Positions 44,601-52,242 of a stretch of DNA of 64,000 nucleotides are shown here, piece after piece. The translations under genes and the position numbers were made by a program. The notes below the pieces were generated by a model that did no database searches, was not told the DNA's origin, and saw only the letters and a program-made list of their open reading frames with translations. The DNA comes from Microcoleus sp. FACHB-831 (GTDB lineage: Bacteria; Cyanobacteriota; Cyanobacteriia; Cyanobacteriales; FACHB-T130). How positions within the stretch are numbered: position 1 is the stretch's first letter; the number at the start of each line of letters is the position of its first letter. The DNA lies in assembly GCF_014695585.1 (NCBI RefSeq), contig NZ_JACJON010000068.1:310001-374000 (forward strand). The letters are read 5' to 3'.

Positions 44601-45399
44601 CCTGCATCTCGCGGATTAGCATCCGAAAGCGTTTCTCGCTTTCCTCTAAAGCCTGCTCGCGCACTAACTGAGCAGTTAGATGTTTATCAAATAGGGATGT
44701 CAACAGCGCTAAACTCAAAATGAATAGGGTAGCCATCCCAATAGCACCAGCTAGCCAGGAGCGAGAGATAGTGGGAGACGGCTCTACGGGCAAGCCGTTG
44801 TGGGGAATAAAGTGACTTGCCCACATCCCGGTGTAATGCATCCCGCTGATGGCAATTGCCATGATAAAGGCGCTGCCCAGTTTCTGGGCAATCTGCTCTT
44901 TTAAGGATCGATCTCTTAGCCCAAAAGCAAGCCAAAGGGCAGCAAAAGAAGCACTAATGGCGATCGCAACTGAGAGGCTAACTAACCACCAGTCATACTC
45001 TATTGTTGCCATTAGTTGCATGGCTGCCATGCCCGTGTAATGCATCCCAGCAATGGCAATTCCCATGCAAACGCCACCGCAGAGTAAAAGTTGTATGGAA
45101 ACTTCTCGACTCAGAAGGTATAAAGCAATACCCGAAGTAAGCACTCCATACAAGAGCGAAAGCACAGCGCTCGACATATTATAGTGGGCTGGCTGAGGCA
45201 GCTTGAAAGCCAACATGGCAATAAAGTGCATTGACCAAATCCCTGTTCCCATTGCGATCGCACCACCCAAGAGCCAAAGCCAGCGCCGCAATCCCACAGC
45301 CAGTTGCACTCGCCCCGCTAAGTCTAGAGCTGTGTAAGAGGCTATGAGGGCGATCGCAAAGGAAAGTGCTACCAAGCCTAAATTGTAAGTGCCAGTCAT
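41662..45399 (-). CDS. Hybrid histidine kinase MHYT-PAS-PAS-GAF-HisKA-HATPase-REC
   Basis: A 1245-residue membrane sensor. Residues 1-235 form a seven-span MHYT domain with the motif at about 57 (MHFI), 119 (MHYT) and 187 (MHYT), proposed to bind copper and sense O2, CO or NO. PAS domains lie at about 255-395 and 405-525, and a GAF domain at about 540-725. The GAF carries Cys661 followed by Tyr in AGFDDCYIEFLEQFQARAY, the position where cyanobacteriochrome GAF domains attach bilin. Kinase boxes are His758 (LAHMSHELRSPL), N (QILINLLGNAIKFT), G1 (VEDTGCGIDI) and G2 (GQGTGLGLPIS). A receiver follows with Asp1083 (WMDMRMPVMDG). A tail of about 90 residues could be a degenerate Hpt. It is upstream of the receiver-GGDEF-EAL gene. 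Confidence 0.92.
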   Translation of the reverse strand: MTGTYNLGLVALSFAIALIASYTALDLAGRVQLAVGLRRWLWLLGGAIAMGTGIWSMHFIAMLAFKLPQPAHYNMSSAVLSLLYGVLTSGIALYLLSREVSIQLLLCGGVCMGIAIAGMHYTGMAAMQLMATIEYDWWLVSLSVAIAISASFAALWLAFGLRDRSLKEQIAQKLGSAFIMAIAISGMHYTGMWASHFIPHNGLPVEPSPTISRSWLAGAIGMATLFILSLALLTSLFDKHLTAQLVREQALEESEKRFRMLIREMQVGVLLLNANAEILIWNQAAIHLLNLKSEELLHQVFGANWLLLHEDGTPFPTKELPVQQAIANRQSIHNIVIGIARSENEETGEKSPIQHRKSKIQNLKRYWLLANAEPQIAKDGSVERVVCTFSDITNQKQAEAALQASQDFLERVIDAVPDPIFVKDRQHRWTIVNNAFCQMTGYPREELIGKSDYDFFSKAEAEVFCKYNDLVFTTGIEYENEETFTNGFAKNYTLSTKKVAFKDGAGNQVLVGVARNITDRKLAEAALQESAERERAIAFAIQRMRQTLEIDKIFSATTEELRQAIKCDRVLVYRFNPDWSGELVSESVATGWKKLVQQQTHQPDLKKVAVGNADCAVKTLGPTNDPIIIDTYLQKTQGGGYRGSTNYRCVPDIYQAGFDDCYIEFLEQFQARAYIIVPIFCGNQLWGLLATYQNSEPRHWKEAEIRMLLQIGAHLGVAIQQAELLAQTQNQSAELQKAKEAADAANRAKTEFLAHMSHELRSPLNAILGFTQVMNRDNSLSAEHQQFVGIISRSGEHLLELINDILEMSKIEAGRITLYENDVDLYHLLDSIEEMLQLKATSKRLTLTFERAPNVPQYIKTDATKLRQILINLLGNAIKFTEKGSVTLRVRGEQGTEGRELVAGEGIMWTPDSQSSLPLISSTEPDFLNRQCLMFEVEDTGCGIDIREFDNLFEAFGQTATGLKSGQGTGLGLPISRKFVELMGGAIAVSSKLGLGTRFVFNILVSAVDGTPIKTSAPISKKIIGLAPDQPTYRILVAEDKPTNRFLLVRLLSSLGFDVREAENGQEALAVWQIWQPHLIWMDMRMPVMDGYESTKQIRASVNGEATVIIALTASAFEDERQLILSAGCDDFMRKPFREEELLAKMSEYVGVRYLYEEEALHTENGRENPEDVTNNADLALQISRMPSQWIEQLYHAAAQGSDMLIFDLIEQIPAENSSLGITLRNLVDSFQFDEVINLAEAFVD

Positions 45400-46012
45400 T
45401 CCCTATCCATATTTTTTTGTAACTTTGTCTAGTGCTAAAAGTCGCTCGCTGTAAATTTTTTAGGAGATGAAGATACTTGATAATAGTCTCGGCCAACATC
45501 CTTTATATTTGCCTGGTTAATGGCTTGCAAGTCTTATAACCCTGCTAATTCAAATTAGGGAAATAAAAGGCAAGTTTTACGGTTTATGGCAAGGATAGGG
45601 ATGCCGTCTTCGGTGAGAGTAACTTAAAGTTTGGCGTATCCTTTGCATTACTCTGGTAAGCGCCCGCGAGCGCTCCATCATCCACTTTACGGCTAAATTT
45701 GTCCGCTGGCGATGGTGATTTCACGGATGATGCAACCAAGGCGTGGCTAACGTCGGAGCCATTGCCAGATTCTGCACTATATTATTACTTTCTCCTGCGG
45801 CTGAAGGTTAAATTAACCGAGCTATAACTGCTCCATAGGGAGGCGCTATGGTATAAATTGCCCTCTTGGACTGACACGCGATTTCTTCTATGAATTCTGT
45901 TTCCCAAGTGAGGGCTGTGTTCTGATGTTGTTTCTTGTCTTAACACTTCCTGAATGTAAAAAATAACAGTGGTAATGGGGGAGAAGTTTTATGTTTAATT
46001 GTGCCTAGTTAC
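45400..46012. other. 613-bp gene-free stretch
   Basis: No gene, tRNA or strong hairpin is recognised. It presumably contains the promoter of the hybrid kinase operon (left side) and the 3' region of the hydrolase operon (right side). Confidence 0.55.
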
Positions 46013-47050
46013 TTACAAATCAATATTATAAACTTCCTGTCTTTCCCTGACGTTTGCAAAATTTGTAAAAAGCGCCATCATTGTGGGCATATCAACAGAA
46101 ACGCGAGGAGTGAGATTGAGTTCATTAACCGCAGCGTTGAAAGAGTAGCCCTGCTTGATGCGATCGCCAATTTTTTCAACTTCAGCCCAAGTTAAATCGC
46201 TTTCAACATAGGCTTTAGCTATGGCGATAACCAAGTCTACATCGTCGTTACCTTCTGCTTCGGTCATCATATTGTGACCAATATCTAGAGAGCGGTCAAA
46301 ACAGTGATACCAACACTGCGGCTGATGCGCGATCGCAGCTTTAAATAAATCTTCATGTTCCTCCTTGCCTACAGCGAGATCCTTGTCGCTGGACACAATA
46401 AACATGGGTGCTGCTTCCCTTTTTTTCACCTGTTGGATAATATCTTCCCCCATATCTAAGAAAAGTCGCAATGATGGCATCAGAAAGCCATCGTAGCCAA
46501 ATGATGTCACCCCTGGTTTTGTCTTCCACTCAAAGTAGATATTAAATATTTGTACGACCAAATCTACTAGCTTGTTGGTGCCACTTAAATAAGGGGCAAA
46601 CAACAACGCTCGGTTAATTTGTACCGCACGTTCTACTGCCAACCACCCTGCCAGCGTACTTCCACCAGAAAGTCCTCCTACGATCGCGTCTCTTCCCAAA
46701 GCTTGAGCCTTTTGCAACCAGTGAATGCCAAATTGTTGATAAACTTCTGGGTTTTCGGGGAGTGGAGGGGGGTTATCTGCATTCCAATTGCCTGCAATAC
46801 CATGTCCGGGCAATAAAGGAATTAAGACGTTATAGCCTGCTTTAAAAAAGGCTTTTCCTATAGGTACAAATTGTTCTGGGGTAGCAGTAAATCCGTGAAA
46901 AAATAGGCAAACCTTGCTTGTTGGCTCTTGGTGAAGGAAAAACTGAGAGCGACATTTTTCATGCATTACTGGCAGCGCATCTTCATATGCTTTGATGTCT
47001 CTTATCATTGCTGCTGTAAAGGCAGAATAGTCGAACATTTTTGTCGTCAT
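46013..47050 (-). CDS. Alpha/beta hydrolase (esterase/lipase-like)
   Basis: A protein of about 345 residues. The oxyanion region is VCLFFHGFTATPEQFVPIGK and the nucleophile elbow is AIVGGLSGGSTLAG (Ser in GLSGG). The acid is probably in MFIVSSDKDLAVG and the His in SLDIGHNMM. The PLLPGHG motif resembles monoacylglycerol-lipase/carboxylesterase families. The start is set by an ATGA overlap with the upstream TspO-like gene (ATG at 47050, stop TGA at 47047), so the two are translationally coupled. The substrate is unknown. Confidence 0.8.
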   Translation of the reverse strand: MTTKMFDYSAFTAAMIRDIKAYEDALPVMHEKCRSQFFLHQEPTSKVCLFFHGFTATPEQFVPIGKAFFKAGYNVLIPLLPGHGIAGNWNADNPPPLPENPEVYQQFGIHWLQKAQALGRDAIVGGLSGGSTLAGWLAVERAVQINRALLFAPYLSGTNKLVDLVVQIFNIYFEWKTKPGVTSFGYDGFLMPSLRLFLDMGEDIIQQVKKREAAPMFIVSSDKDLAVGKEEHEDLFKAAIAHQPQCWYHCFDRSLDIGHNMMTEAEGNDDVDLVIAIAKAYVESDLTWAEVEKIGDRIKQGYSFNAAVNELNLTPRVSVDMPTMMALFTNFANVRERQEVYNIDL

Positions 47051-47835
47051 AACTTTTGTGTTTGTCCGCGCCATATGTTAACTAAGAGCAAAATCCCCAG
47101 AGCTAAAGCTAATGCGATCGCCCACCCAGCGATCGCGGGTTGATTGGCTTGACGGACTGCGATCGCTACAAACGCCCAGATAACTACAAGGGGGTAGGCA
47201 ATGTCAACCCCGTTTCTAACAATCGTGGCTGCGATCGCCGCCGCCACAATCAGCATAATTATTGTCCATACTTGAGGACTAATCCCCCAACCATTCCAAC
47301 GCCAATAGTACAGCGTACTGGCTATATTAACAATTGTCGCTACGCTAATCCACGCTAAGTAGATACTTAACGGAATATGCACAAACCACTTGTCTTTCCT
47401 CGAAACTCTTTCCTTACCAATTCCTAGCCTGAGATAAATCCCAATCAGAGGCAGCAAAATCCCCAGCATTGCCACTACAGAAAGCCCAAATAATTGGTAT
47501 TCAAACAAAAATACCCAAACAATTTGAGCCAGACTTGCCACTACTAAAAGATAGCCAACGCGCTCCAATTGGGGATTTTGCCTTTGAGCGGGCATTACTT
47601 GGTAGATTCCTAAGCCGATCAAACCCAGATAAATGATTCCCCAAATGGCAAATGCATAGTTAGCTGGAATAATCTGAACTTCACCGAACAATTTATTAGA
47701 AATATCGCCAATTGTCAGGCCATTAGGCGGGGCAATATTTGCATACACGTTGACACCAAAAGCGGCAACGATAGCACCTAAAGTTAACCATTGCCTAAGA
47801 AGATTTGAGCCTAAAGATTTTCTATCCGTTTTCAT
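47047..47835 (-). CDS. TspO/tryptophan-rich-sensory-protein-like membrane protein
   Basis: A protein of about 262 residues starting MKTDRKSLGSNLL, with seven or so hydrophobic segments. The early segment IIPANYAFAIWGIIYLGL matches proteins annotated as tryptophan-rich sensory (TspO-related) membrane proteins; YYWRWNGWGISPQVW adds a Trp-rich loop. TspO family members bind tetrapyrroles, but this long form is only distantly related and such binding is unproven. The ATG overlaps the upstream DUF4126 stop (ATGA), indicating coupling. Confidence 0.75.
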   Translation of the reverse strand: MKTDRKSLGSNLLRQWLTLGAIVAAFGVNVYANIAPPNGLTIGDISNKLFGEVQIIPANYAFAIWGIIYLGLIGLGIYQVMPAQRQNPQLERVGYLLVVASLAQIVWVFLFEYQLFGLSVVAMLGILLPLIGIYLRLGIGKERVSRKDKWFVHIPLSIYLAWISVATIVNIASTLYYWRWNGWGISPQVWTIIMLIVAAAIAATIVRNGVDIAYPLVVIWAFVAIAVRQANQPAIAGWAIALALALGILLLVNIWRGQTQKL

Positions 47836-48389
47836 GTTAATTCTTGCTTCCTTAATTGTTTGTTTAAGAGCAAGACTATACCAGTGGCGATTAATCCTAC
47901 AGTCAAGAGGGGAACCCAAAGTGATAGCAGGGATAAGATAATTGAAGTTGCGGATTCAAGTGTAGAAACAAGAGCATTTCCGATTCCTGCGGTGAACGCT
48001 GTTGAAGACAAGCGAACCATGCTTGTTAATGCTTGAACGATACCCGCAGAACCTCCACCAGCAATTACTGCTACCGTCCACTGGATCAAAGGATCGTTAT
48101 GGGGAAATAAAGCAGCGGTAAGAGAAGTTCCGACTGCGATCGCTAGCGGTGTGGAAACTGTATCCAGTAAATTATCCACCCAAGGAATGTAGTAAGCAGC
48201 AATCTCAATAAAAGTTGCTACGCTAAACGCGATTAATGCCGGATAAGTCCCAACCCACTGAAAATCCTGTGAAAGTGGCAGATGTCCAATTAGCGCAGCC
48301 ATACTCATCACGAGGGGCGGGACAAAAATCCTAAAGCCGCAAGCCGCGCTCAAGCCGATGCCAATTGCAATGCTTATTACAGTATCCAT
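47832..48389 (-). CDS. DUF4126 membrane protein
   Basis: A protein of about 185 residues starting MDTVISIAIGIGLSAACGFR and continuing IFVPPLVMSMAALIG. It has about five membrane segments and matches DUF4126, a small family of integral membrane proteins without known function. It is the first gene of the ATGA-coupled trio. The start MDTVIS was preferred over the frame's upstream ATG at 48437 because the extension is basic and not family-like. Confidence 0.8.
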   Translation of the reverse strand: MDTVISIAIGIGLSAACGFRIFVPPLVMSMAALIGHLPLSQDFQWVGTYPALIAFSVATFIEIAAYYIPWVDNLLDTVSTPLAIAVGTSLTAALFPHNDPLIQWTVAVIAGGGSAGIVQALTSMVRLSSTAFTAGIGNALVSTLESATSIILSLLSLWVPLLTVGLIATGIVLLLNKQLRKQELT

Positions 48390-48599
48390 TTTATTTTTTA
48401 TTCTGGCTTGCGTCGCCCTCGATGCCATCCGCTCCAAGTCAGATTTAGGGCAGGAAGTTGCTACTATGCGATCGCAGGGTTATATCGCCCCACCCCAATA
48501 ACCTTATGCTTGCAATATATGAAATGTCAAAGCTGGCTCTTACTCAAAGTTTCGTAATCTAAAATCTTGCATCATTATTATTTACTTTTTGATACCCTC

Positions 48600-48648
48600 G
48601 TTCCCAGGCTTAGCCTGGGAACCAGAACAAGAGGCTCAGCCTCTTGTT
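48600..48648. repeat. Tandem hairpin repeat element
   Basis: Two adjacent perfect inverted repeats: GTTCCCAGGCT/AGCCTGGGAAC (48600-48622) and AACAAGAGGCT/AGCCTCTTGTT (48626-48648). Elements of this TTCCCAGGC...GCCTGGGAA plus GAGGC...GCCTC form are scattered in cyanobacterial intergenic regions. Probably a repetitive palindromic element. Confidence 0.7.
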
Positions 48649-48720
48649 GAGACTGGTGCAAGATGTCAGCTAATCTAAAATATAAAATCTAAAAGTTTTA
48701 TATCAACTCCCGTTATTCTT

Positions 48721-48765
48721 AACACAAAGCAGAGACGCGGATTTGTCGCGTCTCTGCTTTGCGTT
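48721..48765. terminator. Terminator-like hairpin downstream of the OYE gene
   Basis: CAAAGCAGAGACGCG and CGCGTCTCTGCTTTG form a perfect 15-bp stem around a 7-base loop. The flanking AAC and GTT extend the pairing past one mismatch. It lies about 55 bases beyond the stop of the minus-strand OYE gene, so it probably ends that transcript. Confidence 0.6.
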
Positions 48766-48819
48766 AAGAACTAGGATGAAAAATTTATTCGGAGTTGCTG
48801 TAAGCTACAAATTCTCAAC

Positions 48820-49926
48820 TCAAGCTGTCTGTAGTTCAAGGCTTGGATAGTCGATATACCCTTTCTCATCTCCTCCATAAAAGGTATCGCGATCCGGCTT
48901 GTTTAATGCAGCATTTGCTGCAAAACGCTCTGGCAAATCAGGATTAGCGATATATAGCCGTCCATAAGCCACTAAATCAGCATCGCCTGAAGCCAAAACC
49001 GCATTTCCTAATTCGAGATCGTAGCCACCTGCTGTAATCAGCGTCCCGTTGAAGATAGGACGAAAGTAACCTACAGGGAAGCCTTGTGTATGATTTTCTA
49101 CCGTATTATGGTTATCGGTTCTAGGGTCAACCAAGTGGAGGTAAGCCAAATTAAAACGGTTGAGAGCAGCAGCCACGTAGCTGAACAAAGCACCAGGATT
49201 TGAGTCGGACATACTGTTAAATGTACCGCTGGGAGAAAGGCGCACGCCTACTCGTTCTCCACCCCAAACTCCAACAACTGCTTCTGTTACTTCCATCAAC
49301 AATCGGGCGCGATTTTCAATTGAACCGCCATATTCGTCAGTGCGTTTGTTCGTGCCATTTTGAAGAAATTGGTCAAGCAGATAACCGTTGGCGCTGTGAA
49401 TTTCAACGCCATCAAAGCCAGCCGCCAGTGCATTTTCAGCGCCTTTGCGATAATCTTCTACAATCCCTGGAATCTCTGCTGTCTCTAAGGCGCGAGGAGT
49501 GACGTAGGGTTTTGGCCCCTCTAGGGTGCTAGCGTCACCTTCAGGAGCGATCGCGCTTGGTGCAACTGGCAACTCTCCCCCTGGTTGCAATGATGGGTGA
49601 GAGATTCGCCCAACGTGCCACAGTTGCAGGAAAATCCGCCCCCCATGTGCATGCACTGCATCTGTCACCAGCCGCCATCCAGCAACCTGTTCTTGCGAAT
49701 GAATCCCTGGTGTATTCGGATATCCCTGTCCTTGAGGCGACACTTGAGTTGCTTCAGAGATAATCAAACCCGCTGATGCTCGTTGTGTATAGTAAGTCGC
49801 ATTCATCTCTGTTGGGACATTCCCCGCAGCAGCACGGTTTCGAGTTAACGGAGCCATCACAATTCGATTGGGAAGTTCTAACGAACCGAGCTTTACAGGT
49901 GAGAATAGATTCACATTGGTACTCAT
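48820..49926 (-). CDS. Old-yellow-enzyme-family alkene reductase (NemA-like)
   Basis: An FMN-dependent reductase of about 368 residues starting MSTNVNLFSPVKLG. It reduces activated C=C bonds, including those of reactive enals and maleimides. The TIM-barrel OYE signatures are NRIVMAPLTRNRA, LQLWHVGRISH, GFDGVEIHSANGYLLDQFL (active-site HxxN: His/Asn in HSAN), RTDEYGGSIENRARL and the FMN phosphate site LVAYGRLYIANPDLPER. The start was set by GGAG nine bases upstream. It is downstream of and co-directional with thioredoxin, suggesting a redox or electrophile response role. Confidence 0.92.
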   Translation of the reverse strand: MSTNVNLFSPVKLGSLELPNRIVMAPLTRNRAAAGNVPTEMNATYYTQRASAGLIISEATQVSPQGQGYPNTPGIHSQEQVAGWRLVTDAVHAHGGRIFLQLWHVGRISHPSLQPGGELPVAPSAIAPEGDASTLEGPKPYVTPRALETAEIPGIVEDYRKGAENALAAGFDGVEIHSANGYLLDQFLQNGTNKRTDEYGGSIENRARLLMEVTEAVVGVWGGERVGVRLSPSGTFNSMSDSNPGALFSYVAAALNRFNLAYLHLVDPRTDNHNTVENHTQGFPVGYFRPIFNGTLITAGGYDLELGNAVLASGDADLVAYGRLYIANPDLPERFAANAALNKPDRDTFYGGDEKGYIDYPSLELQTA

Positions 49927-50020
49927 TGGATTAATCTCCATTTAAGATAATTAGTCTGCACTGCTGATGTAGCTCTATCATCAAGCCGAGTCGCTAGTTC
50001 AAGCCCACAATATTATTTGC

Positions 50021-50107
50021 TTAACCTCTCCCCCAACCCCTCTCTAACAGCAGAGGATAGTATGATTCCCCCGCTTCTCTTGCAGGGAAAGAGTTTGGGG
50101 GTTTAGG
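50021..50107. repeat. Dispersed C-rich/G-rich repeat, copy 1
   Basis: AACCTCTCCCCCAACCCCTC near one end and a GTTTGGGGGTTTAGG-like end can fold back on each other. It is the familiar long palindromic repeat of cyanobacterial spacers. This copy lies between thioredoxin and the OYE gene; a second lies on the other side of thioredoxin. Confidence 0.65.
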
Positions 50108-50113
50108 TCTGGC

Positions 50114-50443
50114 TTATAGTGTATTAAGTTTGTCAGCAAGCACTTCTTTAGTAACTACGCCAACTACTCGATCCACTACTTGACCATCTTTGAAAAATAG
50201 AAGCGTGGGAATGGCTTGGACGTTGTAGTGCAAAGCAAGTTGTCCATAGTCGTCAATGTTCAACTTGCCAACCTTGGCAATCCCTTCAAAGTCAGCCGCT
50301 AGTGCTTCAATTAATGGGTTGACTATTCGACAAGGACCACACCAAGCCGCCCAAAAATCTACGAGAACCGGAGCTGAACTGGCAAGGACTTCGCTTTCAA
50401 AGTTGTCTTCGGTCAGTTTGATGTACGTGGAGTTGTTCGACAT
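50114..50443 (-). CDS. trxA: Thioredoxin
   Basis: A 109-residue thioredoxin with active site WAAWCGPC, buried Asp in PVLVDFWAAW, cis-Pro in VQAIPTLLFF and the terminal helix KEVLADKLNTL. It transfers reducing equivalents to disulfide targets. It is divergent from an ArsR-type regulator, the same arrangement as the characterised RexT-trxA2 pair of Anabaena PCC 7120, so it is probably the peroxide-responsive TrxA2-type isoform (inference from context). The promoter region holds a long inverted repeat. Confidence 0.95.
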   Translation of the reverse strand: MSNNSTYIKLTEDNFESEVLASSAPVLVDFWAAWCGPCRIVNPLIEALAADFEGIAKVGKLNIDDYGQLALHYNVQAIPTLLFFKDGQVVDRVVGVVTKEVLADKLNTL

Positions 50444-50490
50444 GGTTTGAGCCTCCTTTAGGCTGATTGCAACCCATGCAAGACGTTAAG

Positions 50491-50557
50491 TAGTTAAACA
50501 ACCATTTGAGTTAATACTAACCAGCCTACTAGGGATTGTCAAGTGGTTATTTAACTA
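50491..50557. promoter_or_regulatory. Inverted repeat upstream of trxA, candidate ArsR/RexT operator
   Basis: TAGTTAAACAACCATTTGA (50491-50509) and TCAAGTGGTTATTTAACTA (50539-50557) are inverted copies matching at 17 of 19 positions, 29 bases apart, within about 115 bases of the thioredoxin start. The spacing suits two operator half-regions or two dimers flanking the promoter. Which regulator binds is inferred from the adjacent ArsR gene. Confidence 0.6.
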
Positions 50558-50599
50558 TTTCACTAACCAGCTGCAAGCCGTAAGATAGAAGTAAGGCGA

Positions 50600-50685
50600 A
50601 CCTCACCCCCAACCCCTCTCCTGCAAGGAGAGGGGAGAACAAGTCCCCATTTCTGGCAAGGGAAGGGGGTTAGGGGGGTTAGGCA
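50600..50685. repeat. Dispersed C-rich/G-rich repeat, copy 2
   Basis: A CCTCACCCCCAACCCCTCTC arm, an inner GAGAGGGG hairpin and a GGGGGTTAGGGGGGTTAGG arm. The same family as copy 1 at 50021. It sits between the candidate trxA operator and the ArsR gene, so it may separate the two promoters. Confidence 0.65.
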
Positions 50686-50804
50686 CTCCGCTATAGCTTA
50701 TGTTTTAAGCGTTAACCCAATTCAAAACTTAAAATCAATTGCGACTTACCCAGTCAGGATGCGATCGCGCTATGGCATTTATTCCCATCGAAAATCTAAA
50801 CATC

Positions 50805-51152
50805 ATGGATATCAACGACAACATACAATTGGCCTCTGTATCTAAAATTGCCCAGCCAGACACAGAACTTCGAGCTAAAATCTTTGCGGCGCTGTCCGAC
50901 CCAACGCGCTTGCGGGTTGTGGAATTGTTGGCTGAAAGTGGAGAGATAAGCGGTTCAGAAATCGCCAATCGGTTGGGGATTAGTCTAGCTTTGTTTTGCC
51001 ACCATTCTAAAACGCTGTGCGAGGCGGGATTACTCCAGACGCGCAAAGAAGGTCAAACTAAGTACAACTCGCTGAATCGCGAGTTATTGGTTGATTGCTT
51101 TGCCAGTTTGATATGCAAAGAGTTGATAACAACAAGATCTGATAGCGCCTAA
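50805..51152 (+). CDS. ArsR-family transcriptional regulator, RexT-like
   Basis: A protein of about 115 residues starting MDINDNIQLASVSK (an alternative ATG lies at 50772; neither has a clear Shine-Dalgarno). Winged helix-turn-helix of the ArsR/SmtB family: IFAALSDPTRLRVVELLAES, SGSEIANRLGISLALFCHHS (recognition helix) and AGLLQTRKEGQTKYNSLNRE (wing). Cysteines lie at 65, 72, 98 and 104 of this numbering, with no ELCVC metal site. RexT of Anabaena PCC 7120, which represses trxA2 until oxidised by peroxide, is the closest described case by gene order; direct homology is inferred. No vicinal Cys pair is visible, so the sensing chemistry may differ. Confidence 0.8.
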   Translation: MDINDNIQLASVSKIAQPDTELRAKIFAALSDPTRLRVVELLAESGEISGSEIANRLGISLALFCHHSKTLCEAGLLQTRKEGQTKYNSLNRELLVDCFASLICKELITTRSDSA

Positions 51153-51234
51153 TTCTCAAAGATGTATTTTAGTGGTGCGATTGTTAGCAATCTTTGCGCT
51201 ATCTGGCATTTGAGCGATCGCCATAAACCAAGCT

Positions 51235-52242
51235 TTATCTTGAAGGATCTAAAATCACTTTGCCAATATTTTTCCTTTTGTCAATAATCTCGTGTGCTTT
51301 TCTGACTTCTGACATAGGGAAAATACACTCTGGGCGGACAATTGGTTTGAGGTTGTGTTGTCTCATATAGTCGGTCATTCGCGTCCAAATAGGTATTATT
51401 TTTTCGCGATGATCTTCCAATAAAAAGCCCATATGTAAAGTCATATACCCTTGCGAATGCAAATCGCTGACTTTAATCCTGGGCAGATTTCTCCAAGCGT
51501 TATACCAAGAAAAGGGATTGACTTTATTAACCTTTATACTTGATGCACCTATCAAAACAAGCCGACCTAGTGGAGCTAATATTTTCAAGCTGCGAGCGTG
51601 AACATCGCCGCCTACGCTTTCTAATATGAAATCTGGTTTGTTAGATTTTTCTAGGATTTTATCAAAGTCCTGATAACTAAGCGGAGTCGCCCCAAAGGAC
51701 TTGATATGCTCCATTTTACTGGGCGTGCTAGTTGTTGCATATACCTGCATACCAAAAGATACTGCAAGTTGTATCGCCGCAGTGCCAACGCTACCAGCCC
51801 CAGATTGAATTAAAGCAACTTCACCAGGTCTGACGCGAGCCATTTCAAATAATGCAGTCCAAGCGGTAGCCCAACTACCGCACAAACAAGCCGCTTCTTC
51901 AAAACTAAATTCTTCAGGAGCAGGTAACAACGAGTTTTCATGGCATGAAATAAACTCTGCATAATTACCGATTTTGGATGCTACAACTACTCTATCGCCC
52001 ACCTTAAATTTTTCGACTTCCGAACCTACAGTTTCAACTATTCCACTGCTTTCTAGCCCTAAAATATAAGGCAACTTTCCTGCCCAATTATAAAGACCTT
52101 GACGCGATAATATATCTGCATAGTTTACGCCAGCATATTTGATTCTTACTAATACTTCTTTGGCCGCCACTGTTGGTGTTGGGACTGAGGAGACGTTTAA
52201 AACTTCTACTCCACCTACTTTTTCTAGAAAGACAGCTTTCAT
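51235..52242 (-). CDS. Medium-chain dehydrogenase/reductase (quinone oxidoreductase, VAT-1-like)
   Basis: A 335-residue zinc-independent MDR. It has the N-terminal catalytic fold (VLVRIKYAGVNYADILSRQG; LGLESSGIVETVG) and the NADPH-binding motif ALIQSGAGSVGTAAIQLA. The C-terminal half includes ILAPLGRLVLIGASS and HEIIDKRKNIGKVIL. Structural zinc cysteines are absent, as in quinone oxidoreductases. The segment NPFSWYNAWRNLPRIKVSDL is typical of the VAT-1-like subgroup. It probably reduces quinones or enones with NADPH and lies next to the redox module. Confidence 0.87.
   Translation of the reverse strand: MKAVFLEKVGGVEVLNVSSVPTPTVAAKEVLVRIKYAGVNYADILSRQGLYNWAGKLPYILGLESSGIVETVGSEVEKFKVGDRVVVASKIGNYAEFISCHENSLLPAPEEFSFEEAACLCGSWATAWTALFEMARVRPGEVALIQSGAGSVGTAAIQLAVSFGMQVYATTSTPSKMEHIKSFGATPLSYQDFDKILEKSNKPDFILESVGGDVHARSLKILAPLGRLVLIGASSIKVNKVNPFSWYNAWRNLPRIKVSDLHSQGYMTLHMGFLLEDHREKIIPIWTRMTDYMRQHNLKPIVRPECIFPMSEVRKAHEIIDKRKNIGKVILDPSR

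Larger units (their letters stand above)
48390..48819. other. 430-bp gene-free stretch rich in hairpins
   Basis: It holds three separate inverted repeats (48600-48622, 48626-48648 and 48721-48765, listed separately) and no gene. The first 100 bases carry the leader of the DUF4126 operon. Confidence 0.65.
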
